NCBI GenBank assembly: GCA_016868665.1
Contig: VGGK01000002.1
Location: forward strand, 43,663-107,662
DNA: 64,000 bases
From: Chlorobiota bacterium
Lineage (GTDB): Bacteria > Bacteroidota > Chlorobiia > Chlorobiales > Chlorobiaceae
Direction: 5' to 3'
This document shows, piece after piece, positions 9,977-19,565 of the stretch. The notes beneath the pieces are model-generated. The model did not search any database and was not told the DNA's origin. It was given only the letters and a program-made list of their open reading frames with translations. The position numbers were made by a program, and so were the translations under genes. Each line of letters begins with the position of its first letter. Position 1 is the stretch's first letter.

Positions 9977-10600
9977 TCAGTCCGGCATGATGATGCGGGC
10001 CGCGCATGCGAACCGCTGATCGTAATAACGGGAATCAAGCCGGTCGATACGTACGCCGCTGCTTGTCGATACATGAGCGAAGCTGTTATCACCCATATAG
10101 ATGCCCACATGGTCGATGGTTCTGCCTCCGTTACTGAAAAAAACAAGATCACCCGGCTGGAGTTTTCTGCGGGGAACCACCTGGCCGAGCGATGCCATAT
10201 CGGCAGATGTTCTCGGCATAAGGAGCTGGAAGGATTCCTCGTACAGGTACTGAACAAAGCCCGAGCAATCGAAGCCGTCGAGCGATCTGCCGCCCCATAC
10301 GTATGTTGTGCCGAACCGCTCCCTGACCGAAGAAAACATCTGTTGGACAGAACGCTCCGGCACCTTGACCGGAAGTTCTTCCGTCACCGGGACAGGGGAA
10401 CCCGGAACGATTCTCGATATATGTGTTTTTCTCTTTTTTAAGCTATATTTGCAGTCCGGATCGTAGCGGGAGCTTGTGGAGATGCTGTTGCATCCGGCAA
10501 GCGTTGCCAGCAGCAGCGTGAGAAGAAACGTTGTACGCAGGTTGCCGTAATAGTGGTGTTTCGGTGAAGATCCGTTCAACCGTCCGGGGTTTTCTGTCAT
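9977..10600 (-). CDS. NlpC/P60-family lipoprotein, cell-wall endopeptidase
   Basis: Secreted cysteine peptidase that would cleave peptidoglycan stem peptides. 207 residues from MTENPGRL; a hydrophobic segment ends in the lipobox LAGC (Cys37), so an outer- or inner-membrane lipoprotein is expected. The NlpC/P60 domain follows: YVWGGRSLDGFDCSGF with nucleophile C112, PGDLVFF, and TIDHVGIYMG with catalytic H164. An upstream in-frame start 96 bases earlier would bury the signal peptide behind 32 extra charged residues and is rejected. The gene is divergent from aspartate kinase. Confidence 0.85.
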   Translation of the reverse strand: MTENPGRLNGSSPKHHYYGNLRTTFLLTLLLATLAGCNSISTSSRYDPDCKYSLKKRKTHISRIVPGSPVPVTEELPVKVPERSVQQMFSSVRERFGTTYVWGGRSLDGFDCSGFVQYLYEESFQLLMPRTSADMASLGQVVPRRKLQPGDLVFFSNGGRTIDHVGIYMGDNSFAHVSTSSGVRIDRLDSRYYDQRFACAARIIMPD

Positions 10601-10729
10601 ACAGAGTCTGTTCTGTTTTTTTTTCGGACGGGGGATGACGTTTATCCGGAAAAGCTTCGACAGCTTATGAGTGCAAATAAGCGAAAACTTCGGCAATAAG
10701 AAAACTTAATCCTTTACTGTTTGCAGGTT
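10601..10729. promoter_or_regulatory. Divergent promoter region between NlpC lipoprotein and aspartate kinase
   Basis: About 130 bases separate the start of the minus-strand NlpC gene from the plus-strand aspartate kinase. Since the genes diverge, both promoters must lie here. I do not see a convincing -35/-10 pair and name no specific site. The region is somewhat AT-richer than the flanking genes. Confidence 0.4.
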
Positions 10730-12145
10730 ATGGCGGTTATGAAATTCGGCGGAACCTCTGTGGGTAACGCCCGGGCGATGCAGCAGGCAATAGATCTTGT
10801 CGTTCGTGAACAGCAGAACGGTACGCCGCTCGTGGTGCTCAGCGCATGCAGCGGCATTACGAACAAACTCGTCCGGCTGGCCGATGCCGCCGGCTGCAGC
10901 GATATTGACGAAGCGCTTCTGCTTGCAGGGGAGGTGCGGGATCACCATGTTTCGCTTATCGAAGAACTGATAACGGATCAGGCGGCGAAACCGCAGCTGG
11001 CCGCGAAGGTCGACGGATATGTGTCGAAACTCGAAATGCTTGCACGCGGCGTCGATATCGTCGGAGAACTGACCGAACGGTCGAAAGACATGTTCTGCTC
11101 TTTCGGAGAACTGCTTTCGACTACCGTGTTTTCCGCCGCCTTGATCGAGCAGGGGCACCAGGCAGAGTGGGTAGATGTCCGCAGGGTGATGATCACCGAC
11201 GACAATTTCGGAGCTGCCAGGCCGATCACTCCTGTTTGCGAGGCAAATACCGCAGCCATCATCAGGCCGCTGCTCGAATCGGGAACCATCGTTGTCACCC
11301 AGGGATATATCGGCGCTACTGAATCAGGTCGCACCACCACGCTCGGACGGGGCGGTTCCGACCTTACAGCGGCGCTGTTCGGCGCATGGCTCGGCTCCAA
11401 CGCCATACAGATTTGGACCGATGTCGACGGCGTGATGACCTGCGATCCGAGGCTTGTTCCCGAAGCTCGCAGCATCCGGATCATGACGTTCAGCGAAGCC
11501 GCTGAACTCGCTTATCTCGGCGCCAAAGTGCTTCACCCCGATACCATAGCACCCGCCGTGGAGAAGAATATTCCGGTCTGGGTGCTCAATACCTGGCATC
11601 CCGACGCGAAAGGAACGCTCATTACCGACGATCCCGAGCGGCTTGTCGGCATGAGCTATGGAGGGCTGGTCAAGTCAATCGCCGTCAAGAAAGGCCAGTG
11701 CATCATCAACATCCGTTCCAATCGCATGCTTGGGCGCTACGGATTCATGACCGAGCTTTTCGGCGCGTTTTCTCGTCACGGGGTCTCGATAGAGATGATT
11801 TCGTCAAGCGAGGTGTCGGTTTCGGTGACTGTAGACGACAAATCTTTCAGCGAAGAGCTGCTCCAGGAATTGAAGGCTCTGGGCCAGGTCGATATCGAGC
11901 ATGCCGTTGCCACGGTCAGCGTGGTAGGCGACAATCTCCGGATGTCGAAAGGCGTTGCCGGAAGAATTTTCAGTTCGCTCCGCAATGTCAACTTACGGAT
12001 GATTTCACAGGGTTCATCCGAGATCAACGTCGGTTTCGTCGTTCAGGAACAGGATGTCAATGATGCGGTCAATACCCTGCATCACGAGTTCTTTTCCGGC
12101 GAAGAGACTGCCGGTATTTTTGAAAAGCCCGCAGGGATCCCGTAG
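10730..12145 (+). CDS. lysC: Aspartate kinase (monofunctional)
   Basis: Phosphorylates aspartate, first step toward lysine, threonine, methionine and diaminopimelate. 471 residues from the ATG giving MAVMKFGG; a TTG 9 bases earlier and an ATG 9 bases later are equally open, so the start is uncertain by three codons. Visible: KFGGTSVGN (ATP/aspartate-binding lysine), [16 protein letters not shown] mid-protein and two C-terminal ACT-like regions (starting about [10 protein letters not shown] and SVVGDNLR), which are the usual sites of amino-acid feedback. There is no homoserine dehydrogenase domain fused. Confidence 0.9.
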   Translation: MAVMKFGGTSVGNARAMQQAIDLVVREQQNGTPLVVLSACSGITNKLVRLADAAGCSDIDEALLLAGEVRDHHVSLIEELITDQAAKPQLAAKVDGYVSKLEMLARGVDIVGELTERSKDMFCSFGELLSTTVFSAALIEQGHQAEWVDVRRVMITDDNFGAARPITPVCEANTAAIIRPLLESGTIVVTQGYIGATESGRTTTLGRGGSDLTAALFGAWLGSNAIQIWTDVDGVMTCDPRLVPEARSIRIMTFSEAAELAYLGAKVLHPDTIAPAVEKNIPVWVLNTWHPDAKGTLITDDPERLVGMSYGGLVKSIAVKKGQCIINIRSNRMLGRYGFMTELFGAFSRHGVSIEMISSSEVSVSVTVDDKSFSEELLQELKALGQVDIEHAVATVSVVGDNLRMSKGVAGRIFSSLRNVNLRMISQGSSEINVGFVVQEQDVNDAVNTLHHEFFSGEETAGIFEKPAGIP

Positions 12146-12217
12146 GGTGCCGGCGGAGCGCAACGCGCTCAGCTCAGTGATATGGACAATAACGCTTAAA
12201 AAACAGAATACGCCATC

Positions 12218-13207
12218 ATGGATTACAAGAAAGCCGGAGTGGATATCAGTGCGGGAGAGGAGTTCGTTCGCCTGATCAAACCCCAGGTGCGCCAGACCTT
12301 TACTCCGGGAGTCATAACCGATATAGGCGCTTTCGGCGGTTTTTTTCAGCCGGATTTTACAGGATACAGCAAGCCTGTGCTGGTCAGCAGCATCGATGGC
12401 GTAGGCACCAAGCTTAAGATCGCCATCGAACTTGGCATCTACGATACGGTCGGTTCATGTCTGGTGAATCACTGCGTGAACGATATTCTGGTTTGCGGAG
12501 CCAAACCGCTCTTTTTTCTCGATTATTATGCCTGCGGCAGACTTTCACCCTCGATAGCAGCGGGGGTTGTTACCGGGATGGTGAAGGCCTGCCGGGAGAA
12601 CGGCTGCGCGCTTATCGGAGGCGAGACCGCCGAGATGCCCGGCGTTTACGACGAGGCGGACTTCGATCTTGCCGGTTCGATCGTGGGAGTGGTCGATCAC
12701 GCGAAAATCGTGAACGGATCGACGATCGGGGAGGGGGACGTGCTTGTCGGGCTTCCATCTACAGGCTTGCATACCAACGGCTATTCGCTTGCACGAAAAG
12801 TGTTCGAGGGCAGGATGCGCGAGCGTTTTGCGGGGCTTGACGGCACTGTCGGCGAAGAGCTGCTCAGGGTGCACCGCAGCTATCTGCAGGTTATCGCCCC
12901 GCTGTCGGGCAATATCGATGTGAGGGGCCTCTCTCATATCACCGGCGGCGGGCTGACCGGCAACACCATGCGTATCGTTCCCAAGGGGCTCGATCTTTCA
13001 GTTGACTGGTCTTCATGGCCCGAACCGGCCATTTTCGATATCATCCGGAAAGAGGGAGAGGTTCCTGAAGAGGACATGCGCCGTACCTTCAATCTCGGCA
13101 TCGGTCTCGTGATGGTAATTCGCCGGGAAGGGGTTGCAGCTATCATGGACTATTTGAAATCAAAGGGTGAAATTGCATACATTATAGGTTCAGTGACCAG
13201 AGCATGA
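12218..13207 (+). CDS. purM: Phosphoribosylformylglycinamidine cyclo-ligase (AIR synthetase)
   Basis: Closes the imidazole ring in purine synthesis, using ATP on FGAM. 329 residues, slightly shorter than E. coli PurM (345). Family motifs are clear: DYKKAGVDI at the N-terminus, [58 protein letters not shown] and [10 protein letters not shown]. The 72 bases before it hold a short GAGCGC/GCGCTC hairpin (12156-12170) without a T-run, so co-transcription with the kinase is possible. Confidence 0.96.
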   Translation: MDYKKAGVDISAGEEFVRLIKPQVRQTFTPGVITDIGAFGGFFQPDFTGYSKPVLVSSIDGVGTKLKIAIELGIYDTVGSCLVNHCVNDILVCGAKPLFFLDYYACGRLSPSIAAGVVTGMVKACRENGCALIGGETAEMPGVYDEADFDLAGSIVGVVDHAKIVNGSTIGEGDVLVGLPSTGLHTNGYSLARKVFEGRMRERFAGLDGTVGEELLRVHRSYLQVIAPLSGNIDVRGLSHITGGGLTGNTMRIVPKGLDLSVDWSSWPEPAIFDIIRKEGEVPEEDMRRTFNLGIGLVMVIRREGVAAIMDYLKSKGEIAYIIGSVTRA

Positions 13208-13247
13208 TGCTTTTTGCATTTTTTCGCAGAAAAAGGCATTATTTCTT
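13207..13247 (+). terminator. Probable terminator after purM
   Basis: ATGCTTTTT (13207-13215) pairs with AAAAGGCAT (ending 13239) with one G-T pair, and a T-rich run follows. It starts on the last base of the purM stop codon. The stem is AT-rich, so I rate it only moderately likely. Confidence 0.4.
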
Positions 13248-13341
13248 ATAGTGAGCGGTATCTGATCGAAGCTGACGGGGGTTCCGGAAGCGTCAGGGAG
13301 CTATTCCCGGATTGTGTCGCGCAATAATTAACAAATACGCT

Positions 13342-14049
13342 ATGCTGACGTTAATTGCCATTATAGCAGTGAGCTACATTATCGGATCCATTCCCACCAG
13401 CATCATGGCGGGAAAAATGCTCAAAGGCATCGATGTGCGTAAGTTCGGCAGCGGTAACGCCGGAGGGACGAACGCTTTCAGGGTACTTGGCTGGAAAGCA
13501 GGCCTTACGGTCACGCTGATCGATATCGTCAAGGGCGTCGTTGCCGCTGTTTCCGTGGTTGCTTTTTTTCGCCATTATCCCATCGATATTTTTCCTGATA
13601 TGAACGAAGTAGCCTTGCGACTGGTTGCCGGAATGAGCGCAGTGGTCGGTCATGTCTTTACGGTTTTCGCCGGTTTCAAGGGGGGCAAGGGGGTCAGCAC
13701 TGCGGCCGGCATGCTTATCGGCATAGCTCCCGTCAGCATGCTCATGGTGATCGGCGTTTTTTTGCTCACCATCTATGTCTCCCGTTATGTTTCGGTGGCA
13801 TCTATGCTTGCTGCAGTCGCGTTTCCGCTGATCATCGCCATACGCAAGTATATTTTCGAGCTTGGAAGCGGTCTGGATTACTATATCAGGCTGTTCGGCG
13901 CCCCGGTTTCATTTCATGACAGTCTCGACTATCACCTGCTGATTTTCGGTCTGATCGTAGCCCTCGGGATTCTTTACACCCATCGAGCCAACATCAGGAG
14001 ACTGCTGGCCGGCACCGAGAATCGGGTAACTTTCGGCAAGCATTCGTGA
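13342..14049 (+). CDS. plsY: Glycerol-3-phosphate acyltransferase, acyl-phosphate type
   Basis: Integral inner-membrane enzyme that acylates glycerol-3-phosphate using acyl-phosphate, first step of phospholipid synthesis. 235 residues from the ATG giving [10 protein letters not shown]; an upstream TTG would add ten polar residues and is unlikely. Conserved PlsY motifs: GSIPTS near residue 15, [14 protein letters not shown] (about 36-49), and [12 protein letters not shown] (about 113-124). Several hydrophobic helices span the protein, consistent with a multi-pass topology. Its TGA stop overlaps the GTG start of gpsA, which makes the next enzyme's product, a logical substrate coupling. Confidence 0.93.
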   Translation: MLTLIAIIAVSYIIGSIPTSIMAGKMLKGIDVRKFGSGNAGGTNAFRVLGWKAGLTVTLIDIVKGVVAAVSVVAFFRHYPIDIFPDMNEVALRLVAGMSAVVGHVFTVFAGFKGGKGVSTAAGMLIGIAPVSMLMVIGVFLLTIYVSRYVSVASMLAAVAFPLIIAIRKYIFELGSGLDYYIRLFGAPVSFHDSLDYHLLIFGLIVALGILYTHRANIRRLLAGTENRVTFGKHS

Positions 14050-15068
14050 CTGTTTCCGGGGATTTTCTCAACATAGCCGTTCTTGGCGCGGGAAGCTGGG
14101 GTACGACACTTGCCGTGCTTCTGGCCAGAAAGGGTCACTGCGTTTCGTTGTGGGCTCATCGTCCTGAATTCGCCCGGCAGCTCTCCGCCGAGCGTGAAAA
14201 TCGCCGATACCTTCAAGGCGTCGCATTTCCTGCAAATCTAAGGGTCACGGATTCGATCGTCGATGCGGTAACTCCTGCCTCCATGATCGTGACTGCCGTA
14301 CCTTCCCAGGCTCTTCGCGAAACCGCCGAACAGCTCAGAGGGATTTCCATGCAGGGACGCATCATCGTGAACGTCGCCAAGGGTATCGAGCTGCGGACAG
14401 GGAAACGCATGTCGGAGGTGCTGCTTGAAACGATTCCGGAACTTGTTCCTGCGCAGGTTTCCGCTCTTTACGGGCCGAGTCATGCAGAAGAGGTTTCAAG
14501 GGAGTTGCCGACCACGGTCGTGGCCTCATCTCCGTCGCGGGAAACGGCTGAAAAGATTCAGGACGCGTTCCGCACCAGCATGTTTCGCGTTTATACCAAC
14601 ACTGACATCGTCGGGGTTGAAATAGCCGGTTCGGTGAAGAACGTCATCGCCATCGCTGCGGGTATTTCGGACGGTATCGGTTATGGCGATAATGCGAAGG
14701 CGGCAATCATCACCCGCGGCCTCGCTGAAATATCGAGGCTATGCGAGCGACTGGGCGGCGATCCGGTAACGGTTTCGGGGCTTTCGGGCATCGGCGATCT
14801 TGTGGTTACCTGCCTGAGCAGGCACAGCCGCAATCGCTATGTCGGTGAAGAGATCGGCAAGGGTCGTTCGCTCGACGATGTGGTGAGCCATATGGATATG
14901 GTCGCAGAAGGGGTGCTTACCTCGAAATCCGTCTACGAACTGAGCCGTACCTGTGGCGTCGAAATGCCTATAACCCAGGCGGTCTACGAGATGCTCTTCG
15001 AGCAGAAACCGGTTCTGCAGGCAACCCTCGATCTGATGACCCGCGAGCCGAAGACGGAGATCTATTAA
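14046..15068 (+). CDS. gpsA: Glycerol-3-phosphate dehydrogenase [NAD(P)+]
   Basis: Reduces dihydroxyacetone phosphate to sn-glycerol-3-phosphate for phospholipids. 340 residues. NAD(P)-binding motif [11 protein letters not shown] at about residues 13-23, then [37 protein letters not shown] (catalytic Lys in VKN) and [12 protein letters not shown]. The start is GTG in a GTGA overlap with plsY; a plsY-gpsA pair is a common arrangement. Convergent with sixA with only five bases between stop codons. Confidence 0.95.
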   Translation: MTVSGDFLNIAVLGAGSWGTTLAVLLARKGHCVSLWAHRPEFARQLSAERENRRYLQGVAFPANLRVTDSIVDAVTPASMIVTAVPSQALRETAEQLRGISMQGRIIVNVAKGIELRTGKRMSEVLLETIPELVPAQVSALYGPSHAEEVSRELPTTVVASSPSRETAEKIQDAFRTSMFRVYTNTDIVGVEIAGSVKNVIAIAAGISDGIGYGDNAKAAIITRGLAEISRLCERLGGDPVTVSGLSGIGDLVVTCLSRHSRNRYVGEEIGKGRSLDDVVSHMDMVAEGVLTSKSVYELSRTCGVEMPITQAVYEMLFEQKPVLQATLDLMTREPKTEIY

Positions 15069-15073
15069 TCGCC

Positions 15074-15565
15074 TCAATCCTTTTTTTTAGGGTAGTCGTA
15101 CCATACCCCTTTTCCTGTTCGTTCTCCGGTTTCCTTCCAGCTTTCTCCCATATCGATCCGCATCACGCCGCAGGTGACCATGTTTTCGAGGTACTCTCCT
15201 GTCAGCAGGTTCGAGAATTCCGTCATGACAGGATTGTGCCCGAACAGTATCGCCGACTGGCAGCTGTCGGGAAGCGTACGAACTATCCTGAGAAGATCCG
15301 ATGTGCTGCCGGTATAGATATCCATATTCTGAACAATAGCCTCTTTCGGATAACCGAGGATGCCGGCGAATATTTCAGCTGTTGTGATTGCCCGGATTGC
15401 TGGGCTCGATACCATTATGCCGGGAACTATATGTTTCTTTTTAAGCCGTTCAGCCATGATTGGAGCTGATTCCATTCCGCGATCGTTCAGGGTTCGTTCG
15501 AAATCACTGAGCTGCTGGTTGTCCCAGCTTGATTTGGCGTGTCTGACGAGGTAGAGGGTTTTCAT
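15074..15565 (-). CDS. sixA: SixA-type phosphohistidine phosphatase
   Basis: Histidine-phosphatase-superfamily protein that removes phosphate from phosphohistidine residues. 163 residues. The N-terminal LVRHAKSSW holds the catalytic His (RHG-type motif in the SixA RHA form), VSSPAIRAITTAEIF carries the second Arg, and FGHNPVMTEF the second catalytic His. It lacks a signal peptide. The start overlaps the stop of the GH3 gene by four bases (ATGA). Its phosphorelay partner is not apparent in this window. Confidence 0.85.
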   Translation of the reverse strand: MKTLYLVRHAKSSWDNQQLSDFERTLNDRGMESAPIMAERLKKKHIVPGIMVSSPAIRAITTAEIFAGILGYPKEAIVQNMDIYTGSTSDLLRIVRTLPDSCQSAILFGHNPVMTEFSNLLTGEYLENMVTCGVMRIDMGESWKETGERTGKGVWYDYPKKKD

Positions 15566-16686
15566 TTGCAGTAATAAATAAAGCGTTCCTTGAGCTTCAT
15601 GATCCGGTGATATGATCGATCGATTCGGGTTTTGCTGATGGTTCCCTCCTTAACCAGGCGGTGAAGGATCGACGTTGCTTTTTCCGCTATGTCAGGATCG
15701 TAGGCTGTATTGTTGCCGAAGAGCAGGATATCCACGCCGGCTTCCACGGCAAGCCGAATGGCTTCATCAAGCTCGTAATGGGCAGCAATGGCCTGCATCT
15801 GCATGTCATCGCTGAGAATCACGCCTCCAAATCCGAGTTTCTGCCTGAGGCGATCGTCCAGAACCTTTTTCGAAAGGGTTGCCGGAAAGCGGCTGTCGAG
15901 TTTCCGGTTGAATACGTGTGCGGTCATGACGGCATCGTCGTAACCGGCTTCTGTCATGACCCGGTAGGGTTCCAGCTCTTTTTCCGACCAGCTTCCGGTA
16001 ACGTCGGTGAAGTCCTTGTGTGTATCGGTTTTCGAACTGCCGTGTCCCGGAAAATGCTTGAATACCGGAATGATTCCCTCTTCGCGGAACGCTGCCGCAG
16101 TCAGCATGGCATGCCGGGCGACAATCGCCGGATCTGCAGAGTAGCTGCGTCCGAGTCGGCCTATGACCGGGTTGTCCGGATTGACGTTCAGATCGAGTAC
16201 CGGTGCGAGGTTCATATTTATGCACATCGATTTCATGGTCGCTGCGGTTTTTCGTGCAGCGGAGGAGGTGCTGTCGGGATTGTCGAGCATACCGAGATAT
16301 GCTGCGGAAACTGATGCCGGAAAGCCTTTCGATGCTTTCAGTCGGTTCACTTTTCCTCCTTCCTGATCTATTGCGATGAAGAGCGGTATTTCCGACAGTT
16401 CCTGCAGACCGGTTGTCAGCTTCGAGAGCTGTTCCCGGTTTGCGATGTTTCTTGTCGGCGATTTCAGGGGCACATCGTAATCGAACAGTACTACCCCGCC
16501 TATATGGCGGGAGCGGATATCTCCGACGATTTCCGGAGCATCAGCTACAGTCATGCCCCGGAAGCCTATCATGAGCATCTGGCCTATCTTTATGGAGAGG
16601 CTGTCCGTCCGGGTGGAGGCCTGCAGGGGCGGGCCGGGAAAGATCGCGAAAAGCAGCAGGGCGGCCAGAGCGATCAGCTGTTTCAT
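15562..16686 (-). CDS. Secreted glycoside hydrolase family 3 (NagZ-like)
   Basis: Beta-N-acetylhexosaminidase-like GH3 enzyme. 374 residues with a clear signal peptide (hydrophobic residues about 4-17, possible cleavage after QAS near residue 24), so periplasmic or exported, unlike the cytoplasmic NagZ of E. coli. Visible: [28 protein letters not shown] (the NagZ loop carrying His/Asp acid-base residues) and [12 protein letters not shown] with the nucleophile Asp. It overlaps clpB-like and sixA by four bases on either side (ATGA each), forming a compact three-gene unit. Confidence 0.85.
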   Translation of the reverse strand: MKQLIALAALLLFAIFPGPPLQASTRTDSLSIKIGQMLMIGFRGMTVADAPEIVGDIRSRHIGGVVLFDYDVPLKSPTRNIANREQLSKLTTGLQELSEIPLFIAIDQEGGKVNRLKASKGFPASVSAAYLGMLDNPDSTSSAARKTAATMKSMCINMNLAPVLDLNVNPDNPVIGRLGRSYSADPAIVARHAMLTAAAFREEGIIPVFKHFPGHGSSKTDTHKDFTDVTGSWSEKELEPYRVMTEAGYDDAVMTAHVFNRKLDSRFPATLSKKVLDDRLRQKLGFGGVILSDDMQMQAIAAHYELDEAIRLAVEAGVDILLFGNNTAYDPDIAEKATSILHRLVKEGTISKTRIDRSYHRIMKLKERFIYYCK

Positions 16687-18011
16687 GCGACTCCCGTGTT
16701 TTTGGTTATCTGCAGTTCGCCTTCAGTCATGCGGACAAGCACGCTGTCTCCCTCCTGAACCGTCCCGGAGAGGATCATCTCCGAGAGTCTGTTGGTAATT
16801 TTTCTCTGCATCACGCGTTTGAGCGGACGGGCGCCGAACGCCGGATCGAATCCCGCATCGGCAAGCCAGTCCAGTGCTTCAGGGGTAATCTCCATCGAAA
16901 TACGCTGGCGCATGGCCGTAGCCCTGATGCGATCGAACTGTACCAGCACGATATGGCGGAGATCTTCTCTGGAGAGCGGAGTGAAGAGGATGATCTCGTC
17001 GATCCTGTTCAGGAACTCGGGCCGCACCTGCTGCTTGAGCAGCTGAAAGAGCTTGTCGTGCAGTCCGGACAGCACGGCGTCCCTGCCTGCACCGTCCATT
17101 TTTTCCATTTCCGACTGGATAAGATGGGCACCGATGTTGCTAGTCATGATGATGATGGTGTTCTTGAAATTCACCGTATGACCCTTGCTGTCGGTCAGAC
17201 GTCCGTCATCGAGAATCTGCAGAAGGATATTGAAGACGTCGGGGTGCGCTTTTTCGATCTCGTCAAGCAGAACTACCGAAAAGGGTTTGCGTCTTACGGC
17301 TTCGGTCAGCTGTCCCCCTTCCTCGTAGCCGACGTAACCGGGAGGGGCGCCCACCAGCCGGCTTACGTTGTGCGACTCCATATATTCGCTCATGTCGATG
17401 CGTATCAGCGAATCTTCATCGTCGAACAGGTATTCCGCAAGGGTGCGCGCAAGCTCGGTTTTTCCGACGCCGGTCGGACCGAGAAAAATGAAGGAGCCGA
17501 TAGGGCGCTTTTCGTCTCCCATACCGGCGCGCGATCGCTTCACTGCCTCGCTGACTGCGCTGACTGCCTCGTGCTGCCCGATCACCCGTTTGTGCAGTTC
17601 GTCCTCGATGCCGAGCAGCTTCTGTCGTTCCGACTGCAGCATCTTGCTGACCGGTATGCCGGTCCATCGGGAGACGATATCGGCGATATCCTCGGCATCG
17701 ATCTCCTCTTTCATGATGAGGTCGCCTGCGGCCTGTTTCTCTTCTATTTTTCTGCGGTTTTCCTCGATGTCGCGCTCGATGCGCGCAATGCTGCCGTAAC
17801 GGATTTCGGCCACTTTGCCGTAGTCGCCCTGCCGCTCATATTCTTCGGCCTGCACTCTCAGCTGTTCGAGTTCTGACTTCAGGTCGCGCGATCCTCTTAT
17901 AAGCTCTTTTTCGCTTTCCCACTGGGCTTTCACTCTGGTCTGTTCTTCGACAAGCCCGGCAAGCTGCTTTTCAATTTCCTGGAGGCGCTGTCTGGTATCT
18001 GCGTTACTCAT
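16683..18011 (-). CDS. ClpB-like AAA+ protein lacking the N-domain and first ATPase domain
   Basis: 442 residues that align with only the second half of ClpB (normally about 860). It starts inside the coiled-coil middle domain (residues about 5-95), then has [11 protein letters not shown], Walker A GPTGVGKT (178-185), Walker [12 protein letters not shown] (D250, E251), TSNIG sensor 1, [10 protein letters not shown] arginine-finger region, and the small D2 domain GARPLKR. The N-domain and NBD1 are absent; the DNA upstream is kdsA on the other strand, so this is not a frameshifted full gene. I recall, unverified, that Chlorobaculum tepidum has a similarly short second ClpB, which would make this an inherited half-protein. 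Partner with full ClpB or independent unfoldase: unknown. Confidence 0.85.
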   Translation of the reverse strand: MSNADTRQRLQEIEKQLAGLVEEQTRVKAQWESEKELIRGSRDLKSELEQLRVQAEEYERQGDYGKVAEIRYGSIARIERDIEENRRKIEEKQAAGDLIMKEEIDAEDIADIVSRWTGIPVSKMLQSERQKLLGIEDELHKRVIGQHEAVSAVSEAVKRSRAGMGDEKRPIGSFIFLGPTGVGKTELARTLAEYLFDDEDSLIRIDMSEYMESHNVSRLVGAPPGYVGYEEGGQLTEAVRRKPFSVVLLDEIEKAHPDVFNILLQILDDGRLTDSKGHTVNFKNTIIIMTSNIGAHLIQSEMEKMDGAGRDAVLSGLHDKLFQLLKQQVRPEFLNRIDEIILFTPLSREDLRHIVLVQFDRIRATAMRQRISMEITPEALDWLADAGFDPAFGARPLKRVMQRKITNRLSEMILSGTVQEGDSVLVRMTEGELQITKNTGVA

Positions 18012-18138
18012 ATTTTTTCTCTTGTTTGATTACCGGATGCGAATAAAAAATAATGTTGTAAATTTAACATCAGTCGAAAATTTCATTTCCTCTCATTCAG
18101 GGGTAAAGGTAACTATCAGTAAAACAACCGGTAACACC

Positions 18139-18969
18139 GTGCAAAAGTTCTCAATCGGCACTATTGACCTGCCCGCGGACGGTTCTCTTTTTTTTATTGC
18201 CGGTCCCTGCGTCATCGAGAGCCGCGCGATGGCTCTCGAAGTTGCAGGGGAGCTGCGGCGCATTTCCGCCGAGGGGGGGGGGCGCTTCATATTCAAGGGT
18301 TCCTACCGCAAGGCTAACCGTTCGTCGGCTTCGTCCTTTACCGGTATCGGGGACAACGAGGCTCTCGATATTCTTGCAGAGGTCAGGGAGGGGTTCGGCA
18401 TGCCTGTGCTGACCGATGTTCACGAGGTAGCGGAGGTGGAACGTACGGCGCCCTCTGTCGACGTGCTCCAGATACCGGCATTTCTGTCGCGTCAGACAGA
18501 TCTGCTGGTGGCCGCCGGCCGCAGCGGGCTGGCCGTCAATATCAAGAAAGGACAGTTTATGGCTCCCGGCGATATGGCTCATGCCGCAGCGAAGGTTTCC
18601 GCTACCGGCAACAGGAGGATCATGCTGACGGAACGCGGTTCCAGTTTCGGCTATCATAACCTCGTGGTCGATTTCCGGGGTATTCCGCAGATGGCCGAGA
18701 CCGGCTATCCGGTGGTTTACGACGCAACCCACAGCCTGCAGCTTCCCGGTGCAGGCAACGGAGTTTCGGGAGGTGAGCGCCGCTATCTGCTTCCGCTCGC
18801 GCGTGCTGCCGTGGCTGCTGGAGTGAACGGACTTTTTTTTGAAGTGCATCCGGATCCTCCGTCGGCGCTTTCCGATGCGGCGACACAGATTCCTCTCGGT
18901 GATTTTGCCGGCGTCGTCAGGGAACTGCAGCGGCTTTCGCAGTGCATGCAGTCGATTCATTCACGTTAA
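18139..18969 (+). CDS. kdsA: 3-deoxy-8-phosphooctulonate (KDO-8-P) synthase
   Basis: Condenses arabinose-5-phosphate with PEP for KDO of lipopolysaccharide. Family motifs: [22 protein letters not shown] (active-site loop, KANR), [47 protein letters not shown] and EVHPDP. I choose the GTG giving an MQKFSIGT start (276 residues, usual KdsA length); the frame is open 117 bases upstream to a TTG, and an ATG at 18037 is possible, but those N-terminal residues do not look like KdsA. There is no strong ribosome site for either. Divergent from the clpB-like gene. Confidence 0.9.
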   Translation: MQKFSIGTIDLPADGSLFFIAGPCVIESRAMALEVAGELRRISAEGGGRFIFKGSYRKANRSSASSFTGIGDNEALDILAEVREGFGMPVLTDVHEVAEVERTAPSVDVLQIPAFLSRQTDLLVAAGRSGLAVNIKKGQFMAPGDMAHAAAKVSATGNRRIMLTERGSSFGYHNLVVDFRGIPQMAETGYPVVYDATHSLQLPGAGNGVSGGERRYLLPLARAAVAAGVNGLFFEVHPDPPSALSDAATQIPLGDFAGVVRELQRLSQCMQSIHSR

Positions 18970-18984
18970 AACAGGAAGAACGTT

Positions 18985-19557
18985 TTGTCAGGTTTTCAGT
19001 ATTTCGGCATGGAGCCTTCGCTGGCCGATCCATCTTCAAAGATCCAGCAGGCACTGCAGGCCGTCAGGGCTGTCATCTTTCCGGTTGACGGCGTCCTGAA
19101 CGGGCCGCGTATGAACTTCGACGGTAATGGGGGGGAGATTGTCTCAATTTCCAATCGGGACGCTTCCGCTATCCGGGTCGCACTCAGTCAGGGTCTGCAT
19201 ATTGCCGTGCTCTCGGATCGGGATGCGGCAGGATTCCGCCCCCTCCTTGAATCGCTCGGCGTGACCGGCATTTATCTCGGGTCATCAAGCCTTCTCGATG
19301 CCTACGACGCTTTCCTTAGGGATAGCGGTCTCGATGACGAAGCCTGTGCCTATATCGGTGACGATATTGCCGATCTTTCCCTGCTCGAGAGAGCGGGTTT
19401 TCCTGCAACGCCGATAGACGGAGCCGACTATCTCCGGAATCGCGTGGGCTATATTTCCGCTTACGAAGGCGGAAAGGGGTGTATCCGGGAAATTGTCGAA
19501 ATGGTGTTGCAGCAGCAGGGAAAGTGGGTTTACAGCGATCGGGAGACCGAAAGGTAG
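18985..19557 (+). CDS. KdsC-like HAD protein missing catalytic residues
   Basis: 190 residues aligning end to end with KDO-8-P phosphatase KdsC: IFPVDGVLNG at motif I, VLSDRDAAG at motif II, YIGDDIADL at motif IV, and GGKGCIREIVEM near the end. KdsC normally begins motif I with DVDG, whose first Asp is the phosphorylated nucleophile; here it is Pro33 (codon CCG), while Asp35 remains. The motif III lysine, expected in an SNKLIAF-like context, is Leu here (SSSLLDAY). So it is probably not an active phosphatase of the usual mechanism. The start is TTG with an AGGAAG ribosome site 8-12 bases upstream; ATG at 19009 is the alternative. It follows kdsA by 15 bases, so it is surely co-transcribed. 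Confidence 0.75.
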   Translation: MSGFQYFGMEPSLADPSSKIQQALQAVRAVIFPVDGVLNGPRMNFDGNGGEIVSISNRDASAIRVALSQGLHIAVLSDRDAAGFRPLLESLGVTGIYLGSSSLLDAYDAFLRDSGLDDEACAYIGDDIADLSLLERAGFPATPIDGADYLRNRVGYISAYEGGKGCIREIVEMVLQQQGKWVYSDRETER

Positions 19558-19565
19558 CTCCGGGT

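Noticed and set aside
9883..10257. 125-codon N-terminal extension of prmA
   Set aside because: Runs into the NlpC/P60 gene region in another frame; normal PrmA length is reached from the ATG at 9882.
12156..12170. GAGCGC/GCGCTC hairpin before purM as a terminator
   Set aside because: Six-base stem with no T-run; insufficient for a rho-independent terminator.
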